NCBI GenBank assembly: GCA_900314715.1
Contig: OMWI01000042.1
Coordinates: 1-64,000 of the forward strand
DNA from: an uncultured Prevotellaceae bacterium
GTDB taxonomy: Bacteria > Bacteroidota > Bacteroidia > Bacteroidales > Bacteroidaceae
Reading direction: 5' to 3'
DNA length: 64,000 nt
Of the stretch, positions 8,613-17,749 are shown piece by piece. The notes below the pieces were generated by a model that ran no database searches, had not been told where the DNA came from, and saw only the letters and a program-made list of their open reading frames with translations. Both the position numbers and the translations under genes were made by a program. Numbering within the stretch: the first letter of the stretch is position 1; every line of letters begins with the position of its first letter.

Positions 8613-11609
8613 CTACGGCATTTCTTCATTTGAAGAGACGTTTGAGGGTTCTTTGGATAATAATTTCTTTATAAAACCTTCCAATTCTTCTTTTGATGCT
8701 CCCGTCTGTATCGTCTTAATGATTTGGAAGATTTTCAAAAACTCCTTTGTATTTTTTGTGTATGGATGATTGGAACCAAATACTTTCACAAAGATGTCTA
8801 CTGCCTTCTGCAAATATTCGAGTGCATTGGGATAGTCTCCTTGGACACCGTAAGCCACACCGATATTAGAGTATACTCCCGCAGTATCTGGATGATTCTT
8901 TCCCAGTACCTTCTCACGGATGGCTAATGCCTTGAAATAGTACTCAAGTGCCTTAGAATAGTCTACCTGACTTAAGTAAAACCCAGCAATGTTGTTGTAT
9001 GTCGTGGCAGTAGAAGGATGATCAATTCCCAGTACTTTCTCTTTGATTCTCAACGCTTTCTGATAATACAGAAATGCCTGTGGGTAGTTCCCCAGACCTT
9101 CATAGACACTGCCAATGTTGCTATAGCTCATAGCGGTATTGGGATGATCCGTGCCTAAAACCTTCTCGCGGATGGCTAATGCCTTGAAATAGTACTCGAG
9201 TGCTTTGGGATAGTCGCCCTGGTTGTAGTAGGTCAGTCCGATGTTGTTGTAGTTCGTGGCTGTATCGGGATACTCCTTGCCATGAACCATCTCTAAGATG
9301 TCTGAAACCTTCTGTTTGTACTCGAGTGCCTGAGGATAGTCGCCTTGGCTTCTGTAAATCTCACTGATGTTGTTGTAACTCGTGGCAGTATCGGGATGCT
9401 CCTTGCCCATAACCTTCTCACGGATGTCCAATGCCTTGAAATAGTACTCGAGTGCCTTGGGATAATTGATTTGTTTTTCGTAGGTCTTACCGATGTTGTT
9501 GTAGCTCGTGGCAGTATCGGGATGCTCCTTGCCCATAACCTTCTCACAGATGTCCAACGCCTTGAAATAGTACTCGAGTGCTTTGGGATAGTCGCCCTGG
9601 CTGTCGTAGGCCTGTCCTATGTTGTTATAGTTTAAGGCGGTAGTGGGATGCTCCTTGCCCATAACCTTCTCACGGATGTTCAACGCCTTAAAAAAATACT
9701 CGAGTGATTTGGGATAATCACCCTGGCTGTAGTAGAAACCACCGATGTTGTTGTAGCTCGTGGCGGTAGCGGGATGTTCCTTTCCCAGCACCTTCTCTTG
9801 GATGTCCAGCGCCTTGAAATAGTACTCGAGTGCCTTGGAATAGTCACCCTGGCTGTAATAAGTCAATCCGATGTTGTTGTAGCTTAAGGCTGTAGTGGGA
9901 TGTTCTTTGCCAAGAACCTTCTCAAGGATGTACAAAGCCTTAAAATAGTACTCGAGTGATTTGGGATAATCACCCTGGTTGTAGTAGATCAGTCCGATGT
10001 TGTTATAGCTTAAGGCCGTAGTGGGATGTTCTTTGCCAAGAACCTTCTCATGAATGGCCAGGGCCTTGAAATGGTACTGAAGTGATTTGGGATAGTCACC
10101 CTGACTGCAATAAGTCAGTCCGATATTGTTGTAGCTTAAGGCGGTAGAGGGATGTTCCTTGACAAGAACCTTCTCTTGGATGTCCAATGCCTTGAAAAAG
10201 AACTCGAGTGATTGGGGAAAATCGCCTTGGTTATAGTAGGTCAGTCCGATGTTATTGTAGCTCGCGGCAGTATAGGGATGCCCATTGCCAAGAACCTTCT
10301 CAAGGATGTCCAACGCCTTGAAATAGTACTCGAGTGATTTGGAATAGTCGCCTAAATTATCGTAGATCATTCCGATATTATTGCAACTCGTTGCGGTATC
10401 GGGATGCTCCTTGCCAAGTGTCGCCTCGCGGAGGGAAAAAAGGCGGAGATAAATAGGCTCAGCTTCCTTGTACTTTCCATAGTCATAAAGGAAACGGGCA
10501 TAGTCGTCCAGCAGCCCATCAAGCTTGCCATCAGGCAAGGCACTGTCCTCAGCCCATTGGTCAGCTTTGACATAGATGGCATGTACTTCCTTGATTCTCT
10601 CCTCAATGGGAGTGTTCACCTCCGCCATTTTCGTCTTCGCCTGCAACAGGAATGCCTCTATGTCCTTATGCACCAGTTCACGGTCCTGTTGTACCAGTTC
10701 GAGGTCATGCTTCAGATTGGCATAATGTGTTTCTGCTTCGCTGGCTATTTCATCTAATAGCGTGTTTGCCCTTTCCATGTTTCCCGACTCGAATGCCTCC
10801 GTGGCACGGCGCAATTTGTCATTCAACTGGTCTTTCTGCATTATCGCAATGCGTTGAGACGTTTCGAAAAGGGCTTGCTGCAAACGGGCGAATTCTTCTT
10901 TCAAATAGTTGTATCGGTTCAGCTTCTTCTGTAGTTCCCCTTGTAGATAATCATTGTCCGGGTGTTCGTCCAAGAACTTCCGCGCATTTTCTATTTCTTT
11001 GGGAAGGTTTTTCAGTTCAGCACTGATTCGCTGGTAGTCCTTATTGTATGAGGCAAAGGACAAGTTGGACATCTCGGCAACGGGCATGTCCCCTAATTTC
11101 ACGGTCCCGTCCTCCAATTTTAAGTGTATTAGACCATTCGCGCACAAAATCAACAACTGTTGGATAAAATGTAGGCGAAGATAGTCTTGGCTATTAAATG
11201 TCGTCCAATAGAGTCCCATGACTTTGAGCCTCTGTTGAAATCCTTCCAGTTGTGAATCCAGTTTAAGCCCTTCCAGTAACTTTTTCATATAGACATAGAC
11301 CTTCGGGGATTTCTTATTCCTGTTAAACTCCTCAATGGCCACGTCGAATTCATGAATGGTATGTTCTCCACCAATGGTGTAGAACAGTGCCAAGAACAAA
11401 TCGGAACGTGTAATACAAATATCATATTCTTTTTGTTCGGGATGACCTTTCCATGCAGCATTAAAGTCTTCCCACATTTGCAGTTCTAATAAGATTCCAA
11501 ACTGTCTGAATGTTTTATTGATACGGCGTACGAAACTGCTGAAAAATTCGCGGTCGTCAGAAAGTTCAGTTGATGATGCAAGAAATACATTAATGGTCTT
11601 CTCTTCCAT
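8613..11609 (-). CDS. TIR/DUF4062-like N-terminal domain, coiled coil and about 13 kinesin-light-chain-type TPRs
   Basis: 998 residues. Residues 1-110 (NVFLASSTELSDDREFF, then SDLFLALFYTIGG and HTIHEFDVAIEEF with E87) resemble the DUF4062 branch of TIR-like domains: FLASS strand, central SDxFxALF strand, and a conserved Glu where TIR NADases keep theirs. A helical, probably coiled-coil region (about 180-340) follows. Then come about 13 TPRs of 42 residues (YNNIGLTYYNQGDYPKALEY type). No signal peptide, so it is cytosolic. It is the last gene of an operon with the macro-domain remnant and the paralogue at 12330-14441. TPR arrays of this type commonly sense proteins. NAD-linked or Thoeris-like defence is inference. 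The C-terminal codons (EEMP) lie in a dispersed TGCCTACGGCATTTC repeat. Confidence 0.8.
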   Translation of the reverse strand: MEEKTINVFLASSTELSDDREFFSSFVRRINKTFRQFGILLELQMWEDFNAAWKGHPEQKEYDICITRSDLFLALFYTIGGEHTIHEFDVAIEEFNRNKKSPKVYVYMKKLLEGLKLDSQLEGFQQRLKVMGLYWTTFNSQDYLRLHFIQQLLILCANGLIHLKLEDGTVKLGDMPVAEMSNLSFASYNKDYQRISAELKNLPKEIENARKFLDEHPDNDYLQGELQKKLNRYNYLKEEFARLQQALFETSQRIAIMQKDQLNDKLRRATEAFESGNMERANTLLDEIASEAETHYANLKHDLELVQQDRELVHKDIEAFLLQAKTKMAEVNTPIEERIKEVHAIYVKADQWAEDSALPDGKLDGLLDDYARFLYDYGKYKEAEPIYLRLFSLREATLGKEHPDTATSCNNIGMIYDNLGDYSKSLEYYFKALDILEKVLGNGHPYTAASYNNIGLTYYNQGDFPQSLEFFFKALDIQEKVLVKEHPSTALSYNNIGLTYCSQGDYPKSLQYHFKALAIHEKVLGKEHPTTALSYNNIGLIYYNQGDYPKSLEYYFKALYILEKVLGKEHPTTALSYNNIGLTYYSQGDYSKALEYYFKALDIQEKVLGKEHPATATSYNNIGGFYYSQGDYPKSLEYFFKALNIREKVMGKEHPTTALNYNNIGQAYDSQGDYPKALEYYFKALDICEKVMGKEHPDTATSYNNIGKTYEKQINYPKALEYYFKALDIREKVMGKEHPDTATSYNNISEIYRSQGDYPQALEYKQKVSDILEMVHGKEYPDTATNYNNIGLTYYNQGDYPKALEYYFKALAIREKVLGTDHPNTAMSYSNIGSVYEGLGNYPQAFLYYQKALRIKEKVLGIDHPSTATTYNNIAGFYLSQVDYSKALEYYFKALAIREKVLGKNHPDTAGVYSNIGVAYGVQGDYPNALEYLQKAVDIFVKVFGSNHPYTKNTKEFLKIFQIIKTIQTGASKEELEGFIKKLLSKEPSNVSSNEEMP

Positions 11610-11638
11610 GGCGTTCTTGTTAATGTTAGCAATAGATG

Positions 11639-12311
11639 TTACAGATTATCGATTGGCACCAAGTCCTTCTGTTTATCCCATACAACAATATGGAAGTCGC
11701 ATCTTAATCTATTCTTGTTAAGTTCAAAGGCACTCACCAGATAGCGAAGAATTTCAGACTCTTCTAAACCTCAGGTTTCCTTTCGGCTTGACAGCCGTCG
11801 TCAGCAGCTGGTAGGGTTTACCAGCCAATGAATCCTGAATGGTCTTGTTCAGGCTTTCCTCGTCGAACTTCCCTTCATCATAGAAGCGCTGGAACAACTG
11901 TCCATGAAGACTATTAAGTGAGACAAGGTGGTCATCGACAATCGTATCAAAGCACCTGTTGACATCTATTACAATCTTCCGTTTGTCCGAGTATTTCTTA
12001 CCGACCACCTTGTGAGAAAACACGTCACCGTATTGAACATACACGTGATGCCCTGCCTTGGTGAGGACGCACACCTTATTCGTAAATAAGACACGCACGG
12101 CGGATGCTAATGCAAGCAACACGAACAAGGCGATGAACGCCGCACAGCCAATCAGCACCTTGCAGACAATGGGACACTTTTCGGGAATCAATTCGGTCAT
12201 CGGCACGAACAGCGCCACGAAGCACAGAACGGTCATCGCAATTCCAGTCCAAGTCCAAGCCCTTCTGAGAATGACCTGCCAGTTTATCCGTATTCTGTTT
12301 TGTATGCTCAT
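11639..12311 (-). pseudogene. Decayed two-TM plus macro-domain protein (ThsA-like, formerly DUF6430)
   Basis: The first frame (12311-11754, 185 aa) has two membrane helices (about 18-42 and 50-75). It continues with the start of a macro-like domain: DVNRCFDTIVDDHLVSLNSL, then HGQLFQRFY. It stops after AVKPKGNLRFRRV. In the -1 frame, 11770-11639 encodes the family's C-terminus: GLEESEILRYLVSAFELN, then HIVVWDKQKDLVPIDNL, followed by TAA. The middle of the domain (the GTVA-like core, roughly 70 residues by family expectation) is absent, so there is a deletion plus a frameshift. Intact relatives are the type II Thoeris ThsA proteins, membrane effectors triggered by TIR-made nucleotides. It starts 18 bp after one TPR gene and ends 29 bp before the other. 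A short functional product is conceivable but unlikely. Confidence 0.7.
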
Positions 12312-12329
12312 AATACTATATTGTATTCT

Positions 12330-14441
12330 TTATTTAATAGAGTTCAAATTCTTTCTTACTATCTTTGTGGATGGATGATTATGACCTAACACTTTTTCAA
12401 AGATATCTAAAGCCTTTTGATAGTACTCGAGTGCCTTTGTATAGTCTCCCTTTTTTTTGTATGTCAGTCCGATGTTATTGTATGAACTGGCAGTATAGGG
12501 GTGCTCCTCTCCTAAAACCTTCTTAACTATGTCCAGCGCCTTTTGATAGTACTCGATTGCCTTTGTAAAGTCTCCTAAGTTGTAGTAGGTCGTTCCAATG
12601 TTGTTATAACTCGTGGCTGTATCTGGATGCTCCTTTCCCAGCACCTTCTCACAGATTGCCAAATCCTTGAAATAGTACTTGAGTGCCTTTGTATAGTCTC
12701 CCTGGCTTTTGTAGACCGCTCCGATGTTGTTGTAGCTTGTGGCGGTAGATGGATGCTCCTTTCCCAGCACCTTCTCGAAGATGTCTAACGCCTTGAAATA
12801 GTACTCGAGTGCCTTTGTATAGTCTCCTATGTTTCTGTTAACCAATCCGATGTTGTTGTAGCTCGTGGCAGTTTCGGGATGGTCCTTTCCCAGCACCTTC
12901 TCACGGATGTCCAACGCCTTGAAATGGTACTCGAGTGCCTTGGGATAATCTCCTAGATTTCTGTAGGTCTCTCCGATGTTGTTGTAGCTCGTGGCGGTAG
13001 ATGGATGCTCCTTTCCCAGCACCTTCTCAACGATGTTCAATGCCTTCTGATAGTACTCGAGTGCCTTTGTATAGTCTCCCTGGCTGTGGTAGACCCCCGC
13101 GATGTTGTTGTAGCTTGTGGCGGTATCTGGATGCTCCTTTCCCAGCACCTTATCTCGGATGTCCAACGCCTTGAAATGGTACTCGAGTGCCTTTGTATAG
13201 TCTCCCTGATTGTAATAGGTCGTTCCAATGTCGTTGTAGCTCGTAGCGGTATCTGAATTCTCCTTTCCCTTTGTCCCCTCGCGGAGGGAAATAAGGCGGA
13301 GATAAACGTGCTCGGCTTCCTTATACTTTCCATAGTCATAAAGGAAACTGGAATAGTCGTCCAACAGTCCGTCAAGCTTATCATCGGGCAATGCACTGTC
13401 CTTTGCCCATTGGTCTGCCTTGGCATAGATGGCATGTACCTCCTTGATTCTCTCCTCGATGGGAATTTTCACCTCTGCTATTTTCGTCTTGGTTTGCAAC
13501 AGGAACGCCTCGATGTCCTGATGAACCAGTTCGCGGTCTTGCTCAAGATTGGTATGGTGGGTTTCTGCTTCAATGGCTATTTCATCCAACAATGTGTTTG
13601 CCTTTTCCAATTTTCCCGATTCAAATGCTTCCGTTGCTCGGCGTAACTTGTCGTTCAGGTTCTCTCGCTGCATCGTTGCTATGCGTTGGGAAGTCTCGAA
13701 GAGAGTTTGTTGCAATCTGGCAAACTCCTCTTTCAAATAGTTCAAGCGGTTCTGCTTCTCTTGCAATTCGTCGCGTAGGACTTCGGCATCGGGATATTTC
13801 TCTGTAAGTTCACGGGCTTTCTTAATCTTATCAGGGAGCTTTTCGAGTTCCTCTTTCATTTGAATGTACTGTTCATTGCCAGCAGCGAAAGACAGGTTGG
13901 CAAGTTCTGCGATGTACAATCCGTCCAATGTCACCTTGTCGCCCTCCAGCTTTAACTTCATCAATTCGTTCTCAACCATCAGCAACTGTTGGACGAAACG
14001 AAGTTGAAGGTCGTCATTGTTCTTGAAATTGATCCAGAACTTCTCTTTGTCCTTCTCGTTGAGCCTGTCCTTGAACACTTCCAGTTCGGGAGTTACTTTC
14101 TCGTTTCTCTTTAAAGCCTTGCAACAGACAAACACCTTAGGGTAGCCCTTCTTTCCGAATTCTTCCATGGCAACGTCGAATTCCTCGATGGTGTATTTAC
14201 CTGCCTTCTGGTAGAACAGGGCGACAAACATATCCGACTTTCTGATCTCGTCGTTATACTTGTCCTGTGTCCTGCGATTGTCGATAAAGGCTTCCAGGTC
14301 TTCCCATTCAAACACGTCAATATTCATGCCGCGCCCAAGGTATATCTTGTTCAAGCTGCGGATGAAGTTGCCGAAACTGATGCGCTCTTCCCTCAAGTCA
14401 TCAGACGAGGCGAGGAATATCTTGAAAGTCTTCTGTTCCAT
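12330..14441 (-). CDS. TIR/DUF4062-like N-terminal domain, coiled coil and 7 kinesin-light-chain-type TPRs
   Basis: 703 residues and paralogous to the 8613-11609 product. The N-terminus (KIFLASSDDLREERISF, then SDMFVALFY and YTIEEFDVAMEEF with E87) is TIR/DUF4062-like but well diverged from its sister. The coiled-coil region (about 215-360, for instance LRRATEAFESGKLEKANTLL) is nearly the same in both. Seven 42-residue TPRs follow, against about 13 in the paralogue. It is the first gene of the operon and has the only recognisable promoter. A cytosolic sensor/signalling role is inferred. Repeat-number difference between near-identical units suggests change by recombination. Confidence 0.8.
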   Translation of the reverse strand: MEQKTFKIFLASSDDLREERISFGNFIRSLNKIYLGRGMNIDVFEWEDLEAFIDNRRTQDKYNDEIRKSDMFVALFYQKAGKYTIEEFDVAMEEFGKKGYPKVFVCCKALKRNEKVTPELEVFKDRLNEKDKEKFWINFKNNDDLQLRFVQQLLMVENELMKLKLEGDKVTLDGLYIAELANLSFAAGNEQYIQMKEELEKLPDKIKKARELTEKYPDAEVLRDELQEKQNRLNYLKEEFARLQQTLFETSQRIATMQRENLNDKLRRATEAFESGKLEKANTLLDEIAIEAETHHTNLEQDRELVHQDIEAFLLQTKTKIAEVKIPIEERIKEVHAIYAKADQWAKDSALPDDKLDGLLDDYSSFLYDYGKYKEAEHVYLRLISLREGTKGKENSDTATSYNDIGTTYYNQGDYTKALEYHFKALDIRDKVLGKEHPDTATSYNNIAGVYHSQGDYTKALEYYQKALNIVEKVLGKEHPSTATSYNNIGETYRNLGDYPKALEYHFKALDIREKVLGKDHPETATSYNNIGLVNRNIGDYTKALEYYFKALDIFEKVLGKEHPSTATSYNNIGAVYKSQGDYTKALKYYFKDLAICEKVLGKEHPDTATSYNNIGTTYYNLGDFTKAIEYYQKALDIVKKVLGEEHPYTASSYNNIGLTYKKKGDYTKALEYYQKALDIFEKVLGHNHPSTKIVRKNLNSIK

Positions 14442-14471
14442 GGCTTTTCTTGTATGTTTGTAATAGATGAT

Positions 14472-14480
14472 GCAAATATA
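14472..14480 (-). promoter_or_regulatory. Probable -7 box for the TPR/macro operon
   Basis: On the minus strand TATATTTGC fits TAnnTTTGC and lies 31 bp before the start codon at 14441. I see no clear TTTG at the usual distance upstream, so the promoter is less certain than others here. Confidence 0.5.
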
Positions 14481-14661
14481 TGAAATAATTTTGTATGGTA
14501 GAATAAAGATTGAAAGTTTTTTCCTTAAAATCGCTATTATGCCGACAATAAATGCTCTATAGGAACTTATTTATTGTATGATTCATGAAGAAAGACTATT
14601 GTCTTAACTCCTTTATTACAAAGAAGTTGGGAGAAATACGAAAATCAAAAGGAAGGTATTG

Positions 14662-14723
14662 AAGCGTGTTTGGTAAATAGAAAGTAAGAAAGTAGGAAAG
14701 TAGACATTAGCATGATTTTGGAT
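14662..14723. repeat. Dispersed repeat, copy C
   Basis: AAGCGTGTTTGGTAAATAG is followed by AAAGTAAGAAAGTAGGAAAG and then TAGACATTAGCATGATTTTG. It is nearly identical to copy B at 8452-8520 and lies in the same orientation. Together they bracket the TPR/macro operon as direct repeats about 6.2 kb apart. Confidence 0.75.
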
Positions 14724-14840
14724 TGGGAGGATGTGGCTTTGTCGCCTCCTCTTCGTAAAAAGAAAGGTCTAAGGACTTTAGGATTAGAGGATATATTATC
14801 GGTGCAGACAATGAAAATCCTTGAATCCCATGATCCTTAG
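14712..14840 (+). CDS. Possible 42-codon gene or remnant starting inside repeat C
   Basis: ATG 14712 opens a frame reading MILDWEDVALSPPLRKKKG and then LRTLGLEDILSVQTMKILES, ending in TAG at 14838-14840. The composition is protein-like, but there is no homologue I recognise and no promoter. In repeat B the same ATG gives only MILDT before a stop. It may be the remnant of a gene truncated at the repeat. Confidence 0.2.
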   Translation: MILDWEDVALSPPLRKKKGLRTLGLEDILSVQTMKILESHDP

Positions 14841-14889
14841 ACTTATTTAGGGAACTGATACGGGATTTGAGTTTATGAGCTCTTTTACG

Positions 14890-17613
14890 CTAATAGGTAT
14901 ATATTTTCCCGCCTTGCGATATTCCTGCGGCACTCACGCGTATTCTGGTTTCCCTGCTGTTATTGTAAAACTTTACGTGGAACTGGCCATTTTCATCGGG
15001 ACGGGCATTGGGATTCCAGTAGAGTGTTCTACGATAATCTTTCGGTTCGTCGGGAACTACTCCTTCATAATTAGGATGATAGAAGGATTCTGCCTGATTG
15101 AACCCAGGGAAGTCATACTTCCTGTCTCGATAGGTAGGAATGATGCCGTTGTTGGGAACCGTCTCGTAAACCAATGTAATGTCATCCCTGTTCATGCTCT
15201 CCGAAATCAAGGAGTCAACATTTCGGGGTTCGTAATCGGTAAAGAACCTAAAATTCTGGATTCGCTTCAGATGCAAGTCGTTAAAAATAGCCGCATCACT
15301 CCTATTCTTGATACTCTCTTGAAGGGGTGAATAATTCGTGAAGAAGGTATATGTATCTATTTTGGCTCGTACATTATAATCCTGATGCCTACGTAGGTTT
15401 CCATAAACGGTAAAACATGCAATGGGTGGGAATGTACCCATATTTGGTACGCCCCAACTCAATCCCCTGTCGGTGGCCTCGTTATATAAATCATACGCCT
15501 TGACAACGTATGCAGGTTTGTTGTAGTCAATAGCCCTTCTCCCTCTACGACGAGCACTCACGTTAACGGTAGACAAGGTATGGTCGCCATCCAGTTTCGA
15601 CATATAGGCAGTAGTGTCTTCCTCCACATAACTGACGAAATCCACAGGTGGCATGTGGTTCTGATAGTAGTTGTATTCGTGGGAGAAAACGGGATAGAAC
15701 AAATCTTGCTTGACATAATAATCAGGATATGACTCTTCGTTCAGGAAATCTTTACTTAGACCATGAGTCATGGATTTCTTCACGGAGTCTTTCACGTTGT
15801 AAGCCTTTATCAACAAGAGAGCCTTGCCATAATATGGGGGTATCTCGAACATGAAACGTCCACCATTATGAGTGAGTTGGACACTTCCCGCCGACTCTCC
15901 CAAGACGGACGTCACTTCTGCCTCCACCAATACCTCATGCTTCAATCCACCATGGTTAACGCCAAGATATGGGCTTTCGTAAGCAATCTCTTCCGTATTG
16001 TCTTGGCTTTCATCTATTCCATACGATTCAGGTTCGGTGGAGCCATTGCTTTCGGATGCATTATCGTTTCCCGTTTCGAATCCCGTGGTAGCGGTAATTT
16101 GCGCATCCATCTCGTCGAATACGGATGTATAATCGTTTAATCCCCGGACATCATCCAAATACAACAATGGCACGCCCAATTGCTTATACACGGCACCTTC
16201 GATGGTCAACGTCTTTTCGGGTTGGTATCTCACGTAATCCACGGGGCGATATTTTCTCCAACCTTGAACCATCATCAACATGTCCAGGTCGGTTTTTCTC
16301 TTGTCGTCTTCACCAGAAAAATAATAGATGGGATTGGCAATGAATCCCTTGAGGTCGGAAGACAACAACATATCCGTCAGCATATTACCGTTATCGTAGG
16401 ATGCTTCATCCGTGCGAGAGTCGCGAACGGCGATAGAGAAAAGGCCATCCACTCCACTTACCTGCATATCTATCGGGTCGTAAGGCATATAGTCAATCTT
16501 TCCACCCGTACTGACGGCTATCTTCGTTTCCATGTCATGGTTATTCACGAATATCAACCTTGAAGCATGGATGTTGCGCTTTCCGTCGATTATCATCAAT
16601 TCGTTTACGCCCGTAGGAAGTGAAGGCAACATGATGGAAGACGTGCCAGCATTTAATCGTTCAAAATGACACAATTTTCCACGGCACATAACGGCAAATG
16701 CCAATTGCTCTCTGCTGATGCTTGGAGATGAAGCAATATTCACGACGTTATTCTTCCATTGGTAGGCGAATGTGATGCCCGACGGAAGACTTTCAGGCAG
16801 GGAAAAGCGATACGTTTTTCCTTTCCATTCAAACTCAGCTTTCTGGTTGCCGTTCGGGGTATAGTCGAAAACACCACGTCCCATATACGTTGTCGCAATC
16901 TGCTTTCCATCGGTCAACTTACCTTGAATATCCACAGCCTGTCCGTTTTGGTCTACAACCTCAAAGGCTACCCTACTCTTTATCCCATCTATCAACTCGC
17001 CACCTTCCGGATAAAAGGAAACGCTCAGTTTATCCTTCTTGGGCTTGACAATTTCTTGTTTCGGACGAGAATACATGTACTTATCATCGTAGTTTCCCAA
17101 TTCCTTGGGTTTACTATATATGGGAATGACGCGAGAATACAAGCCATCCCAATCCCTAAAGAAATCCTTCGCCATCTGATTGTTGTAGAACTTGTGCCTG
17201 TCGTCACGGGTGTACTCATGCTCAAACACGTTGAAATTCAACATCCATCGGGTATAGGCACGTATTTCATAATATCCCGAATACAAGGAATCCTTTAGTT
17301 CGAATTGTCCGTTGGTGTAACCCTTATCACTAATCACGATACGTTGACGTTCGGCAACGAGACCATCTGGAGACAACAATTCCACATACAATATCTTGCT
17401 CAAATGAGTTGGGCGCAAGCTATCCGCCCGAAACACGTATGCCTTATACCAAATCGTATCACCGACATAGTAGCACGTATTGTCTGTATGTATATATATT
17501 TTCTCTTGTATTTGTTGGTTATCCTGCAAATAAGCTTGCAATTCATCCAACTCATCAGCCATGACGGAAAGGGAGAAAACGACCAAGAAAGTAGTCAGCA
17601 GATATTTCTTCAT
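14890..17613 (-). CDS. Secreted MG2/TonB-plug-like protein of Bacteroidota
   Basis: 907 residues with a signal peptide (MKKYLLTTFLVVFSLSVMA). Residues 35-110 (EKIYIHTDNTCYYVGDTIWY, then YVELLSPDGLVAERQR) form the macroglobulin MG2-like domain typical of large secreted Bacteroidota proteins. A C-terminal stretch (VVKAYDLYNEATDRG, then PNMGTFPPIACFTVYG) resembles a degenerate TonB plug domain. Such proteins are envelope-associated and often sit near TonB receptors, as here (next gene, same strand). The exact substrate or partner is unknown. Its own -7 box lies at 17636-17644. Confidence 0.75.
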   Translation of the reverse strand: MKKYLLTTFLVVFSLSVMADELDELQAYLQDNQQIQEKIYIHTDNTCYYVGDTIWYKAYVFRADSLRPTHLSKILYVELLSPDGLVAERQRIVISDKGYTNGQFELKDSLYSGYYEIRAYTRWMLNFNVFEHEYTRDDRHKFYNNQMAKDFFRDWDGLYSRVIPIYSKPKELGNYDDKYMYSRPKQEIVKPKKDKLSVSFYPEGGELIDGIKSRVAFEVVDQNGQAVDIQGKLTDGKQIATTYMGRGVFDYTPNGNQKAEFEWKGKTYRFSLPESLPSGITFAYQWKNNVVNIASSPSISREQLAFAVMCRGKLCHFERLNAGTSSIMLPSLPTGVNELMIIDGKRNIHASRLIFVNNHDMETKIAVSTGGKIDYMPYDPIDMQVSGVDGLFSIAVRDSRTDEASYDNGNMLTDMLLSSDLKGFIANPIYYFSGEDDKRKTDLDMLMMVQGWRKYRPVDYVRYQPEKTLTIEGAVYKQLGVPLLYLDDVRGLNDYTSVFDEMDAQITATTGFETGNDNASESNGSTEPESYGIDESQDNTEEIAYESPYLGVNHGGLKHEVLVEAEVTSVLGESAGSVQLTHNGGRFMFEIPPYYGKALLLIKAYNVKDSVKKSMTHGLSKDFLNEESYPDYYVKQDLFYPVFSHEYNYYQNHMPPVDFVSYVEEDTTAYMSKLDGDHTLSTVNVSARRRGRRAIDYNKPAYVVKAYDLYNEATDRGLSWGVPNMGTFPPIACFTVYGNLRRHQDYNVRAKIDTYTFFTNYSPLQESIKNRSDAAIFNDLHLKRIQNFRFFTDYEPRNVDSLISESMNRDDITLVYETVPNNGIIPTYRDRKYDFPGFNQAESFYHPNYEGVVPDEPKDYRRTLYWNPNARPDENGQFHVKFYNNSRETRIRVSAAGISQGGKIYTY

Positions 17614-17635
17614 GATTCAAATAAATGATTATCTT

Positions 17636-17644
17636 GCAAACTTA
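17636..17644 (-). promoter_or_regulatory. -7 box for the MG2-like gene
   Basis: TAAGTTTGC on the minus strand fits TAnnTTTGC and lies 22 bp before the start at 17613. No well-spaced TTTG was found. Confidence 0.5.
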
Positions 17645-17694
17645 CGAAAAACTTCTGACAATTTGATAAGTTTTTAGAAGATTAACATAATAAA

Positions 17695-17723
17695 ATGCGG
17701 AGAGTAGCATCTACCCTCCGCAT
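17695..17723 (-). terminator. Terminator of the TonB-OmpA gene
   Basis: ATGCGGA (17695-17701) and TCCGCAT (17717-17723) pair, with an inner GTAG/CTAC. On the minus strand the stem is followed by TTTTATTATG. It lies 27 bp after the stop at 17750. Confidence 0.7.
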
Positions 17724-17749
17724 AATCGTAAATATAATGAATGAATTTA

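Larger units (their letters stand above)
14442..14889. other. Intergenic region holding promoter, repeat copy C and weak inverted repeats
   Basis: No convincing gene. It contains the -7 box at 14472-14480, repeat copy C at 14662-14723, and an 8-bp inverted repeat TCTAAGGA (14768-14775) / TCCTTAGA (14834-14841). A 42-codon frame at 14712-14840 beginning in the repeat is listed separately with low confidence. Confidence 0.5.

Noticed and set aside
9293-10757. Several frames on both strands inside the TPR gene
   Set aside because: They repeat with the 126-bp TPR period and encode no recognisable domain; shadows of the repeat.
8613-14441. Complete known Thoeris or STAND system
   Set aside because: There is no NTPase domain in the TPR proteins and the macro gene is broken, so no intact known system can be claimed.
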